Shown here: positions 52,597 through 61,599 of the stretch, piece by piece | Numbering within the stretch: position 1 is the first letter of the stretch | Layout: each line of letters opens with the position of its first letter | Source: Streptomyces coeruleorubidus | GTDB taxonomy: Bacteria; Actinomycetota; Actinomycetes; Streptomycetales; Streptomycetaceae | DNA length: 64,000 bases | Direction of reading: 5' to 3' | Assembly: GCF_028885415.1 (NCBI RefSeq) | Contig: NZ_CP118527.1 | Span: 8,308,001-8,372,000 of the forward strand | The notes under the pieces: model-generated | The model's input: only the letters and a program-made list of their open reading frames with translations | Database searches by the model: none | What the model was told of the DNA's origin: nothing | Made by a program: the position numbers and the translations under genes

Positions 52597-53574
52597 TCAG
52601 GCGCCGGCCCGGGCCGCCATGCGGGCCTTGCGCGCGGCCAGCTTCTCGTCGAACTTCGTCGCCTCGCTGTCCAGGCCGCCCAGGTACAGGCCGAGTTCCT
52701 CCTGCGCCTTGCGTCCCTCGGCGCCCAGCCCGTCGATCTCCATGACCTTCAGGAAGCGCAGCACGGGCTGGAGCACGTCGTCGTGGTGGATGCGCAGGTT
52801 GTAGACCTCGCCGATCGCCATCTGCGCGGCGGCGCGCTCGAAGCCGGGGATGCCGTGGCCGGGCATCCGGAAGTTCACGACCACGTCCCGCACAGCCTGC
52901 ATGGTCAGGTCGGGGGCGAGTTCGAACGCCGACTTGAGGAGGTTGCGGTAGAAGACCATGTGCAGGTTCTCGTCGGTCGCGATGCGGGCCAGCATACGGT
53001 CGCAGACCGGGTCGCCGGACTGGTGGCCGGTGTTGCGGTGCGAGATGCGGGTGGCCAGCTCCTGGAAGGCGACGTAGGCGATCGAGTGCAGCATCGAGTG
53101 CCGGTTGTCCGACTCGAAGCCCTCGCTCATGTGCGACATGCGGAACTGTTCCAGCTTGTCCGGGTCGACCGCGCGCGAGGTGAGCAGGTAGTCCCGCATC
53201 ACGATGCCGTGCCGGCCCTCCTCGGCCGTCCAGCGGTGCACCCAGGTGCCCCAGGCGCCGTCGCGGCCGAAGAGCGAGGCGATCTCGTGGTGGTAGCTGG
53301 GCAGGTTGTCCTCGGTCAGCAGGTTCACGACGAGCGCGATGCGGCCGATCTCGGTGACCTTCGACTGCTCCTTGTCCCAGGCCTCGCCGTCCTCGAACAG
53401 ACCGGGGAAGTTGCGCCCGTCGCTCCAGGGCACGTACTCGTGCGGCATCCAGTCCTTGGCGACCTGCAGATGCCGGTTGAGCTCCTTCTCGACCACTTCC
53501 TCCAGTGCGTACAGCAGCTGAGCGTCGGTCCAGGCGCCGGCGGGGCTGCCGAGGTGGGGAGTGGTGATCGTCAT
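52597..53574 (-). CDS. Acyl-ACP desaturase (ferritin-like di-iron)
   Basis: 325 residues of the stearoyl-ACP 9-desaturase family. Di-iron ligands: a first Glu helix (LTEDNLPSYHHEI), WTAEEGRHGIVMRDYL with EExxH, and IATDENLHMVFYRNLL with DENxH. It introduces a double bond into acyl-ACP using ferredoxin and oxygen, probably for membrane fluidity. The promoter carries an elaborate palindrome (53613-53664), so expression is likely tightly repressed by a TetR-type regulator located elsewhere. Confidence 0.93.
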   Translation of the reverse strand: MTITTPHLGSPAGAWTDAQLLYALEEVVEKELNRHLQVAKDWMPHEYVPWSDGRNFPGLFEDGEAWDKEQSKVTEIGRIALVVNLLTEDNLPSYHHEIASLFGRDGAWGTWVHRWTAEEGRHGIVMRDYLLTSRAVDPDKLEQFRMSHMSEGFESDNRHSMLHSIAYVAFQELATRISHRNTGHQSGDPVCDRMLARIATDENLHMVFYRNLLKSAFELAPDLTMQAVRDVVVNFRMPGHGIPGFERAAAQMAIGEVYNLRIHHDDVLQPVLRFLKVMEIDGLGAEGRKAQEELGLYLGGLDSEATKFDEKLAARKARMAARAGA

Positions 53575-53612
53575 GGACTCTCCAGGGGGACATGCGTACG
53601 AGCGATGAGCGG

Positions 53613-53664
53613 TAACCTACGGCATCGTAGGCTACGTATCCGTAGGTTACGATGCCGTAGGTTA
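53613..53664. promoter_or_regulatory. Large multi-site palindromic operator before the desaturase
   Basis: TAACCTACGGCATCGTA (53613-53629) and TACGATGCCGTAGGTTA (53648-53664) are perfect 17-base arms around an 18-base core that again contains CTACG-TATC-CGTAG. CCTACG/CGTAGG-type half-sites occur about five times in 52 bases. It starts 39 bases before the gene, over the likely promoter. TetR-family lipid regulators bind such TAACCTACGG-type repeats. Confidence 0.8.
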
Positions 53665-53765
53665 AGAGCGCTGTAAAGGCCGCTGATCAGCGGTGTCGCC
53701 CGTACGCGCGCCACCGCCCCCGGATCCGCAGGTCGAGGGGCCGCACAGGTACCGTGCCCGGCCTG

Positions 53766-54542
53766 TCAGGCGTACAGCCCCCGCAGCCGCACCGAGAGGC
53801 ACGTCACACAGCCCTCGAGCTTCTCGAACTCGCTGATGTCCACGACGACCGGTTCGTACCCCAGGTCCGCGAAGAGCTCCGCGGTCTTCGGCGCGCTCGC
53901 CGCCATCAGCAGTTTGTCACCGCCGAGCAGCACCACGTGCGAACCGGCCTCCTCCGGCACCGGCAGGAAGCGCGCGAACAGCGACGGCACGTCCATCTTC
54001 GGGATGTGCCCGATGACCGTCCCGTCCGGCAGCGCCGTGACCGCCGACTTCAGGTGCAGCACCTTGCTCACCGGCACGGCGACGACCCGCGCGCCCAGCG
54101 GCTCGAACGCGGCCCGCAGTTGCTGGACGCCGGCGGCGTTGGTGCGCCCGCCCCGGCCCACGTACACGGTGTCGCCGATCTTCAGTACGTCGCCGCCCTC
54201 CAGCGTGCCCGGCTCCCAGATCCAGTTCACCGAGCAGCCCAGACCGGCCACGGCCTCCTCGACCCCGGCGGTCTCCTCACGCCGGGACTCGGCGCCCGGG
54301 CGGGCGATCAGCGCCACGTTCTTGTACATCACGACCGTGTCCTCGACGAACACCGAGTCCGGGCAGTCGTCGGCCGGGTCCACCTCGACGGTTTCCCAAC
54401 CGTGCGTGTGCAGGGCCTTCACGTACGCCCCCCACTGCTCGAGCGCGAGGTCGGCGTCGACCCTCTCCCGCTCGATGTGTGTCACCAGCCCTTCGGCAAG
54501 ACGCGGGCTGGGGCGGCGGACGAGGGCCTTCTTGCTGGGCAC
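53766..54542 (-). CDS. ddaH: N(G),N(G)-dimethylarginine dimethylaminohydrolase / amidinotransferase family
   Basis: 258 residues, pentein fold. Family motifs: DDCPDSVFVEDTVVM, GTLEGGDVLKIG, the catalytic His in VLHLKSAVTAL, and the C-terminal nucleophile Cys245 or Cys248 in EGCVTCLSVRLR. It hydrolyses dimethylarginine to citrulline and dimethylamine. GTG start at 54542 (MPSKKALVRR). It stands alone with no evident operon partner. Confidence 0.88.
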   Translation of the reverse strand: MPSKKALVRRPSPRLAEGLVTHIERERVDADLALEQWGAYVKALHTHGWETVEVDPADDCPDSVFVEDTVVMYKNVALIARPGAESRREETAGVEEAVAGLGCSVNWIWEPGTLEGGDVLKIGDTVYVGRGGRTNAAGVQQLRAAFEPLGARVVAVPVSKVLHLKSAVTALPDGTVIGHIPKMDVPSLFARFLPVPEEAGSHVVLLGGDKLLMAASAPKTAELFADLGYEPVVVDISEFEKLEGCVTCLSVRLRGLYA

Positions 54543-54810
54543 GAGCGTGACTCCGTATCGGATGGGACGTGTCTGGACGGCGCCGACGGAGCCTCCGGGA
54601 TCGGGCGGCCGGACCCATCGGGCGTCAGCCGACCATCATGCAGGGCGATGCCGGGACACGACACCCCCGGGGGAGGGGAGGAGGGAGCGGGGCGGCACCT
54701 GACCTGGGCGGGCAGCGGGGTGAGCACCGGCCTCCGCCCCGGCCGCCCGCCAGTCCGGCCTGCACCCGGCCCGGAGCGTCAGCGGGGTATTCGGGCGGCT
54801 GTAGATCCTG

Positions 54811-55168
54811 GCCGGATCTGGATTGGACCCGGGCGGTTCTTGGCCGGGTGTCGCAGTGGGGGGATTCGGGCGGGTGCTGCTTCGGGGCTGGTCTGTTGTC
54901 GGCCCGGGTGACATGTGGCCTGGGCGGTTTTTGGGCTGGCGTTTCAGTGGGGATTCTGGCGGTGCTGCTCCGGGCCCCTGTGCTGTTGGCCCCGGTTGCA
55001 TCTGGCCTGGGCGGTTCTGGGGCCCGGCGCCTCAGTGGGCATTCGGGCGAGTGCCGATGCGGGGCCGGTCCGCCGCTGACCGTGGCGGCACCTGGTCCCG
55101 TCGGCTCCCGACCGGGGTCTCAGCGGAGCATCCGGGTGGGTGCCGGTTCCAGGCGCGGTCCGCTGCCG
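54811..55168. repeat. Degenerate ~90-bp tandem repeats in an 800-base gap
   Basis: Four copies (about 54811-54901, 54902-54988, 54989-55078, 55079-55168) share the pattern GGCCTGGGCGGTT ... CAGTGGGGATTCGGGCGG-GTGCTG ... CGGGGC; a fifth partial copy precedes at about 54730-54810. Copies are 87-91 bases long and diverged. Translated forward they give WPGRF-type 30-residue repeats, but no ribosome site or family is seen. The rest of 54543-55355 is GC-rich and holds nothing recognisable. Confidence 0.65.
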
Positions 55169-55355
55169 ACACGGCCGGGCTCCGGGCCCGGGCCTGCATC
55201 CGGCCGGTCTGCACCCCGCAGGTCCCGTCCTCCGGGCGGACGACGGGACTCTGCGGACACCCTCCAGGCGCGCTGCCGCAGGCCGGCAGGGCCAAGTCCC
55301 GGTCACGCCTCGGGACCCGGCCGGGCGTCCGGGCCAAGCCGTCGCTGCCCCGGAC

Positions 55356-57740
55356 TCAGCCCACCGGCTCGGCGCCCTCCGGGGCGCTTCGCTGTGCCGG
55401 TGTCGTCGTGGTGTCGGCACGCTCGGGTGTGTCGGGGCGGAGGCACTCGATCAGGTAGTCGCCGGTGTCGGGGTCGCGGACCACTCCGTGGGTCTCGCTG
55501 CCGAAGCCGGGGAAGCGGCGGTCGAAGGACTCCAGCGCGGTCAGGTACCGCAGCAGCGGGCCGTCCGCGGCGCCGGCGCTCTCGCCGGGCATCAGGACGG
55601 GGATGCCGGGCGGTGTGACGGTGACCATGGCGGCGGCGACCCGGCCGGGCGCGTCGGTCAGGCGGATCCGTTCCGTGCCGCCGCGGATCAGGCGCTGGTA
55701 GCACAGCTGGGGCGGGACGACGGGCTCCGGCAGCTGCCGGAAGGCGGTGTCGAGGAGCTCGACCAGGCGGAGCTCGCGCAGATGGTCGTGCATGTCCTGG
55801 CACAGCTCGCGCAGGGTCAGCCCGGCGTAGCGCCGCGGGTGCTCGGCGACCCGCGCGGGCAGCACCCGGTCGAGGGGGGCGTCACCGTCGTAGAGGTCCT
55901 TGAAGTCCATCAGGGCGTCCAGCAGTGTGCCCCACTTGCCCTTGGTGATGCCCATGGAGAACAGCACCAGCGTGGTGTAGCTGTCGGTCTTCTCCACGAC
56001 GATGCCCCGCGTCCCCAGATACGCGGTGAGCACCCGCGCGGGGATGCCCCAGTCGGACACCTCACCCGTGGCGCCGATCCCCGGGCAGGTCAGGGTGACC
56101 TTGATCGGGTCGAGCATGCAGTAGCCGTCGGTCAGCCCGGGGAAGCCGTGCCAGTCCGCGCCGGGCTCCAGGTGCCAGCAGGACGGCTCGGTCCGCAGCA
56201 GGTCCGCCGGAGCCTCGTCGAAGGGCAGGCGCGCCCCGCTCTCCGGGTCGGTCACCTCACCCGGCTGCCACACGCCGAAGAACCAGGGCGGCCGGTCCCC
56301 GGCGGCCTCGATCCGCCGCCCGATGCGCACCATTTCCTGCCGGAACCGCACCGCCTCGGTCATGGCCTCGTCGAGCAGCCAGTGCCCCTGCGGACCGTCC
56401 ATCATCGCCGTGGCCACGTCGAGCGAGGCGATCATCGGGTACAGCGGCGACGTGGTGCCGTGCATCATCAGCGCCTCGTTGAACCGCTCGTGCTCCACCG
56501 GCGCCCGGGGCGCGGGCCTCACGTGCACCATGGCGCTCTGCGACAGCGCCGCCAGCAGCTTGTGCGTGGACTGGGTCGCGAAGACCGTCGGTCGGTCGGG
56601 CCCGGGGAAGCTCTCCTCGTCCACCGACATGCCGTAGCGCCCGGCGTACAGCGGGTGGAAGCGGGCGTAGGCGAACCACGCCTCGTCGAAGTGCACCCGG
56701 GGAGTACCGGTGGCGAGGGCCCGGGCCGCCGCGACCGCGTCGTAACACAGCCCGTCGTACGTGGAGTTGGTGAACACCGCGTACTGCGCGCGCGATGACA
56801 CGGCGTCCCTCGTCAGCGGGCTCGCGGCGATCCGCGCCGCCACCGAGTCCGCCGCGATCTCGGCCGGCGGCAGCGGTCCCGCGAGGCCGTAGCCGTTGCG
56901 GGTGGGGACCAGGTACACCGGCAGGGCGCCGGAGACGACCAGGCCGTGCAGGACCGACTTGTGGCAGTTGCGGTCCACCAGGGCGATCTCGTCGCGGGTC
57001 ACGCTGAAGTGGCCGACCACCCGGTTGCAGGTGGAGTCGCCGTGCAGCACGAAGTACGTGTGGTCGGAGCCGAAGACCCGTGCGGCGTTGCGCTCGGCCT
57101 CGCCGATCGGCCCGGTGTGCTCGAACAGCGAGCCGAGCTCCTCGACCGAGATCGACAGGTCGCTGCGCAGCAGCCGCTCCCCGAAGTAGTCGTGGAACGC
57201 CCGGCCCACGGGCGACTTCAGGAAGGCGACACCGCCCGAGTGCGCGGGCGTGTGCCACGAGTACTCGTGCGCGTCGTCGAAGCGGCGCAGCGCCTTGAAG
57301 AACGGCGGCAGCAGGGCGTCCTGGTAGCCGAGCGCGGCGGTGGTGATCCGCCCCGCGATGAACGCCGGAGTGTCCTCCAGCGGCCACACGTAGCCCACCA
57401 CCGACTGCGACACCCACAACGGCAGGTCGCGCAGCCCCTCGTCCGCCATGACCAGGAACACCGGAAGGTTCTGGAAGCGGCGCCCGATCCGCCGCAGCAC
57501 CGCCGCACCGCCCGGTTCGCCGTCGGCCCCCGGCCCGGGCGGAAGATCCCAGGCGACCACCGCGGCGGCGAGACCGGCCTCGGTCCTGAGCACCGCCTCG
57601 GCGTCGGCGACGCTCAGCACCCATCGGACCTGTAAGCCGCGCCCGCGGATCGCCTCGGCGATCCTCGCCAGCTGCCCGGCGGCCGCGCCCCCGCCCTCCG
57701 GACCCTCCGCCACCGCCACCAGAACCGTGCTGTCGGCCAT
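55356..57740 (-). CDS. PLP-dependent Orn/Lys/Arg decarboxylase family protein
   Basis: 794 residues. N-terminal response-regulator-like wing (about 1-130), PLP major domain with the Schiff-base Lys in FATQSTHKLLAALSQ, HFDEAWFAYARFHP for the cofactor Asp, and the C-terminal domain (ELCQDMHDHLRELRLVELLD; GGTERIRLTDAPGRVAAAMV). The start MADSTVLVAVAEG at 57740 follows GGGAGGGGGG. Which amino acid is used cannot be told. Family proteins make cadaverine, putrescine or agmatine in acid response or siderophore supply; no siderophore genes are near. Confidence 0.9.
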   Translation of the reverse strand: MADSTVLVAVAEGPEGGGAAAGQLARIAEAIRGRGLQVRWVLSVADAEAVLRTEAGLAAAVVAWDLPPGPGADGEPGGAAVLRRIGRRFQNLPVFLVMADEGLRDLPLWVSQSVVGYVWPLEDTPAFIAGRITTAALGYQDALLPPFFKALRRFDDAHEYSWHTPAHSGGVAFLKSPVGRAFHDYFGERLLRSDLSISVEELGSLFEHTGPIGEAERNAARVFGSDHTYFVLHGDSTCNRVVGHFSVTRDEIALVDRNCHKSVLHGLVVSGALPVYLVPTRNGYGLAGPLPPAEIAADSVAARIAASPLTRDAVSSRAQYAVFTNSTYDGLCYDAVAAARALATGTPRVHFDEAWFAYARFHPLYAGRYGMSVDEESFPGPDRPTVFATQSTHKLLAALSQSAMVHVRPAPRAPVEHERFNEALMMHGTTSPLYPMIASLDVATAMMDGPQGHWLLDEAMTEAVRFRQEMVRIGRRIEAAGDRPPWFFGVWQPGEVTDPESGARLPFDEAPADLLRTEPSCWHLEPGADWHGFPGLTDGYCMLDPIKVTLTCPGIGATGEVSDWGIPARVLTAYLGTRGIVVEKTDSYTTLVLFSMGITKGKWGTLLDALMDFKDLYDGDAPLDRVLPARVAEHPRRYAGLTLRELCQDMHDHLRELRLVELLDTAFRQLPEPVVPPQLCYQRLIRGGTERIRLTDAPGRVAAAMVTVTPPGIPVLMPGESAGAADGPLLRYLTALESFDRRFPGFGSETHGVVRDPDTGDYLIECLRPDTPERADTTTTPAQRSAPEGAEPVG

Positions 57741-57858
57741 GTGGCCCCCCTCCCGTTGGCCCCGCGCCACCCCCACACCCCAGTCTTCGCGAGCCCGCAC
57801 GTGTGATCGGTGGGCGGGAGCGCCAAACCACCCCATCGGTCCACGGCACGGATCGCAT

Positions 57859-57872
57859 GTTGACGTGTCAAC
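57859..57872. promoter_or_regulatory. Inverted repeat upstream of the decarboxylase
   Basis: GTTGAC-GT-GTCAAC, six-base arms, 119 bases upstream of the decarboxylase start. It is the only clear symmetric site in the 286-base gap to the next gene. The binding protein is unknown. Confidence 0.4.
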
Positions 57873-58026
57873 GCCCGCGCACCCGGCATCCCGTCGGAGT
57901 ACCTGATCAACCGTCTTGCAGATGATTCACCTGGTCGCGGCCCATGCCGATCTTCCGAGGCGTCGTTAGGCGAAGTGATCCCGGCCGGACCGGCCGGGAC
58001 CGATCCAGTGGAAGGAACCGACAGAG

Positions 58027-58404
58027 ATGTACGGCACGCGACGTATCGCGGTAGTGGCCTCGATCGTGGGGATGCTGATGGCTGTTCCCGCCGGCATGGC
58101 CACGGCCCAGGCCGGGGACGGCGACGCGGGGGCGGGCGGTGTGCTGTCCAACCTCTCCGGCAGGAACTCCTCCGGCCACGCCAACCTCTGCGGCACCGGC
58201 AAGGTGGCGCTGTTCAAGGACCGCACCTGTGTGACCGAGGACGACGGCAAGGGCGGCGGCGACCAGGCGGGCCCGAGCGGCGGTGTCCTGTCCAACCTGC
58301 TCTTCGCCCGGAACGCCTCGGGCCACAGCAACAACTGCGGCAACGAGACGGTGGCGGTGTTCAGCGAGACCACCTGCGTGACCAAGGACCGTTCCGGCCA
58401 CTGA
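58027..58404 (+). CDS. Secreted protein with two Cys-pair repeats, unknown function
   Basis: 125 residues. Signal peptide with likely cleavage after Ala29 (ATAQA). The mature protein is two 36-37-residue repeats, about 37-72 and 85-121, each with GGVLSNL, N(S/A)SGH, a Cys followed by Gly, a V-A-(L/V)-F strand, and TCVT(E/K)D. Cysteines are 55/68 and 104/117, suggesting one disulfide per repeat. It is not a chaplin by its Cys spacing or motif. It lies 34 bases before the substrate-binding-protein gene on the same strand. The family is not recognised. Confidence 0.8.
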   Translation: MYGTRRIAVVASIVGMLMAVPAGMATAQAGDGDAGAGGVLSNLSGRNSSGHANLCGTGKVALFKDRTCVTEDDGKGGGDQAGPSGGVLSNLLFARNASGHSNNCGNETVAVFSETTCVTKDRSGH

Positions 58405-58438
58405 CGGCCGCACCGATTCAGTGAGGAGAGGGGCCTCG

Positions 58439-59635
58439 ATGCCGTCAAGTTCCTTGTGTGTGGGCGTCGTAGCACCACTGACGGGTCGACTGGCCCCTCT
58501 CGGGTCACCGTTGTCCTATGTGCTGCGCAGGCTCGCGCCCCTGCTCGCGCACGTCCGCAACGGCGGCCGCCGCCACGACGTGACCGTCGCCGTACGCGAC
58601 AGCCGCTCGGATCCCGACGCGGCCCGGCAGGCCGTACGGGACCTGGCCGACGCCGACGGGGCGAACCTCGTGCTCACCATGGCCGGGACCCGGGTGCTGC
58701 CCGCCGTCACCGACGCCTGCGAAGAGGCCCGGGTCCCCTGTGTGTCGACCACGTTCCCGTGGCAGGCGTACGTCGACGCGCGCGGTGCCGAGCCCGGGCA
58801 CCGCTTCCGGTGGACGTACCACTTCGCTTGGGGACTGGACGACATCGCCGCCGTCTTCGCCGACCTGTGGGAGCGCGTCGACGACGCAGGCGCCGTCGGC
58901 TGCCTGTGGAACGACGACCTGCAGGGCCGGCTGCTGCGCCACGACCGGTACGGCTTCGCCCCGGTGACGTCCGCGCGCGGGCACACCCTGGTCGACCTCG
59001 GCGCCTACCGGGAACCGGCCGACGGCTTCCGCACACAGGTCGGGCGGCTGCGGGAGCACGGTGCCGGCCTCGTCACCAGCGCCGCCACCGCCACCGACCT
59101 GGCCCTCTTCCACCGCCAGGCCCGCCAGGCGGGGCTGCGTCCGCGGCTGATCACCTGCTCGCGCTGGCTGACCTACCCGCACACCCACACCACCCCCGCC
59201 CCCGACGTCCACGGCGAGCTCGCCGACGCGCGCGTGGCCACCCTCGTCTACTGGAGCCCCGGCCACCCCTACCGCTCCAGCCTGGACGGCACCACCTGCG
59301 CCGAACTCGCCCACGCCTACCGGCAGGACACCGGCGCCGCCTGGCTCCAGCCCCTCGGCCTCGCCCACGCCCTCGTGGAGACCGCCCACCACGCCCTCGC
59401 CGTCGCGGCCGATCCCACCGACCGGGCGTCCGTCGCGCAGGCCCTCGCCGGCACGACCCTCGACACCATCGCCGGCACCCTCGACTGGACCGGGGGACCG
59501 ACCCCCAACATCGCCCTGCTGCCCCTGGTCGGCGGGCAGTGGCAGCACGGCCCGGGCGGTCCGCGCCTCGCCGTCGTCAGCAACTCGGCGCTCCCGGGCG
59601 TCGCGCTCACCGGGGAGCTCACCCCGGCACGGTGA
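58439..59635 (+). CDS. Leu/Ile/Val-binding-protein-like substrate-binding protein without signal peptide
   Basis: 398 residues of periplasmic-binding type I (LivJ-like): GVVAPLTGRLAPLGSPLSYV, VRDSRSDPDAARQAVRDLAD, CVSTTFPWQAYVD, GLAHALVETAHHALAVAADP. It has neither lipobox nor signal sequence, and no permease or ATPase genes are near, so it may work as a cytoplasmic sensor or be exported otherwise. ATG 58439 follows GAGGAGAGG. It is probably co-transcribed with the repeat protein upstream. Confidence 0.82.
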   Translation: MPSSSLCVGVVAPLTGRLAPLGSPLSYVLRRLAPLLAHVRNGGRRHDVTVAVRDSRSDPDAARQAVRDLADADGANLVLTMAGTRVLPAVTDACEEARVPCVSTTFPWQAYVDARGAEPGHRFRWTYHFAWGLDDIAAVFADLWERVDDAGAVGCLWNDDLQGRLLRHDRYGFAPVTSARGHTLVDLGAYREPADGFRTQVGRLREHGAGLVTSAATATDLALFHRQARQAGLRPRLITCSRWLTYPHTHTTPAPDVHGELADARVATLVYWSPGHPYRSSLDGTTCAELAHAYRQDTGAAWLQPLGLAHALVETAHHALAVAADPTDRASVAQALAGTTLDTIAGTLDWTGGPTPNIALLPLVGGQWQHGPGGPRLAVVSNSALPGVALTGELTPAR

Positions 59636-59673
59636 CGGCCGACGCCGCCACCGCCCGCCGCAGGTGCTCCTCG

Positions 59674-60042
59674 GTGCATGCGCTGCCGCTCGCCGCCGGA
59701 GAGCGTGGAGAGGGGCTGGCCGAGCGTCAGATACGTCAGTCCGACGTCCCGCAGGGCGCGCAGCCGGCGCCGTACGCCCGTGTCGTCGAAGAAGCCGAGC
59801 GCCTGTTCGGCCGTCATCTGAAGGACGTCGGCGATGGAGCTGCCCCGCACGGTCAGCCGCAGCACCTCCTCCATGAAGCGCCGCCCCTCGCAGTCGTGGC
59901 AGGTCGTCGTCACCGGGTCCATGAAGGCGAGGTCGGTGTAGATGGTGCCCCGGCCCTCGCAGGTGCCGCAGGCGCCGCTGGAGTTGAAGCTGAACAAGCC
60001 CGCCTCGGCCCCCGTCTCGCGGGCGAAGATCTTCCGGGTCGT
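59674..60042 (-). pseudogene. UvrA-like ABC protein, middle/C-terminal fragment
   Basis: The minus strand reads RKIFARETGAEAGLFSFNSS, zinc-finger CGTCEGRGTIYTDLAF...CHDCEGRR, and LTLGQPLSTLSGGERQR, the class-II (antibiotic-resistance-type) UvrA middle region up to the second signature motif, then loses homology at 59674. About 120 residues of a protein of some 750. A matching N-terminal scrap lies at 61947-62033. Confidence 0.8.
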
Positions 60043-60170
60043 CTCATTTACAGACACCCCCGGATGGCGGACTTAGTCGTCGGAAGGAGCATCGTCCGCA
60101 ACTATCAGGTCAGTTTCTTTGATCTGTCGTATTTCATGCGAGATAACTGAACATCGGCGATCAACTGCAC

Positions 60171-61457
60171 GTGAACATGAGCATGGAACCCCCCAGAGCC
60201 ACCTCCACCCCTCCTGCACTGGAACGATTACCCTCCGCGCCGTCACGATTACCCGTATCCGTCGCGCCGGTCGGCCCGTCGCGGTTGGGCTGGCTGGACG
60301 CGTTGCGCGGTATCGCGGCACTCGTCGTGGTGTTCGACCACTCGTCATACGCCTTCATGGCGGAGTTCCGTCGGGAGTTGATGCCGCAGTTCAACACCAG
60401 CCGGTACGGCATCATGGTGTTCTTCCTGGTCAGCGGCTACATCATTCCCGCGTCCCTCGAACGCCGGGGCTGTGTTCGGACTTTCTGGATCGGGCGATTA
60501 TTCCGTGTGTACCCGCTGTGGGCGGCTGTCGTCACCGCGGTCCTCGTCCTCAACCTGGCAGGCATCGCGGAGATTCGTGACTTCGATGGTCAGAGCGCTG
60601 CCACGGTCGCCGTAGCCCATGTCACCCTGCTCCAGGAGTTGCTGGGGACACCCAACCTCCTTCTTGTCCTGTGGACGCTCTCCTATGAGATGGCCTTCTA
60701 TCTGCTGGTCGTTGCTCTCTTCACGGTCCGCCTTCACCAGCGGTCGGCAGCGACGGCAGTCACCCTGGCCGTGCTCGCCGCCGTGAGCGTGATGGCAGGG
60801 AGCGTGCTGCCGGCCTCTGCCCTCTCCGGCACGGTCGGCGCCGGCCCGCTGGTCGCGCTTGCTTCGATCGTCATGGTGGTCGCCATCTGTTGTGCGAGCG
60901 CCGGGTCACCCGCGCTTCGCGTGTTCGGCGGCGTGCTGGGCGGGGTACTGGCACTCGTCGTGGTCCCGTTCAACGGCACCGTCCCCCTGTGGGAGGGGCT
61001 GGTGATCCTCGCCGTGATGTTCCTCGGCACCGCCGTCTACCGGGCCGAACACGGTCAGGGCGCCCGGCGGTACGCGGCGTGCGCCGCCGCCGTGGTGGTC
61101 GCCTGCGCCATGGGGAGCGCGTACTGGTACGGCGACGGATCGCATTTCACGCGACGCGGTTGGATCGTGGCATTCCTGCTGGCCGTGCTCACCTTCGGTG
61201 CCGGACTGGCGTTCCGCCGCCGACGGATACCGCGCTGGGTGACCGGGCTGGGAACGATCAGTTACTCGGTCTACCTGGTTCATCCGGTGCTGCTGGCGGT
61301 AACCGACGGCACGATCGGCCGGTGGCGGCGCGACAATCTCGTGCTGCAAGTGGCTTTCTGTGCCGTGCTGTTGCCGCTGTGCTTGCTGACCCACCGTTAC
61401 ATCGAAGCGCCGGGCCAGACATGGGGCCGGAAGCTGGCACGCCGCTCCCGGCCTTGA
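60171..61457 (+). CDS. Acyltransferase-3 (OafA/YrhL) family integral membrane protein
   Basis: 428 residues, about ten membrane segments. Motifs: RLGWLDALRGIAALVVVFDH with the catalytic His, FFLVSGYIIPASLERRG, FWIGRLFRVYPLW, and LGTISYSVYLVHPVLL near the end. These enzymes O-acylate sugars or antibiotics at the membrane. The start could be GTG 60171 or ATG 60177/60183; all have weak ribosome sites. The upstream 60058-60170 is AT-rich. It lies between two UvrA-like fragments and so looks inserted. Confidence 0.9.
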   Translation: MNMSMEPPRATSTPPALERLPSAPSRLPVSVAPVGPSRLGWLDALRGIAALVVVFDHSSYAFMAEFRRELMPQFNTSRYGIMVFFLVSGYIIPASLERRGCVRTFWIGRLFRVYPLWAAVVTAVLVLNLAGIAEIRDFDGQSAATVAVAHVTLLQELLGTPNLLLVLWTLSYEMAFYLLVVALFTVRLHQRSAATAVTLAVLAAVSVMAGSVLPASALSGTVGAGPLVALASIVMVVAICCASAGSPALRVFGGVLGGVLALVVVPFNGTVPLWEGLVILAVMFLGTAVYRAEHGQGARRYAACAAAVVVACAMGSAYWYGDGSHFTRRGWIVAFLLAVLTFGAGLAFRRRRIPRWVTGLGTISYSVYLVHPVLLAVTDGTIGRWRRDNLVLQVAFCAVLLPLCLLTHRYIEAPGQTWGRKLARRSRP

Positions 61458-61599
61458 CATCGGCAGGGCCGGGGGACGACTCCGCACAAACCGGCCGGGC
61501 GGAACCGGCGCCCTTGCGCCTGATCTCGTCCCCCCGTCCCCCGCGCTCCTGCCCTGCCAGCCCGAATCGCCATCGCTGTCCTCGGTTCAGAACCGGTAC

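Noticed and set aside
55356..57740. Assignment of the decarboxylase to siderophore (desferrioxamine) synthesis
   Set aside because: DesA-type lysine decarboxylases are of a different, shorter family, and no hydroxylase or siderophore synthetase gene lies nearby.
60073..60145. Minus-strand reading HEIRQIKETDLIVADDAPSDD as the end of a gene
   Set aside because: The frame further upstream is a GC-rich shadow of the acyltransferase; the piece is too short to judge.
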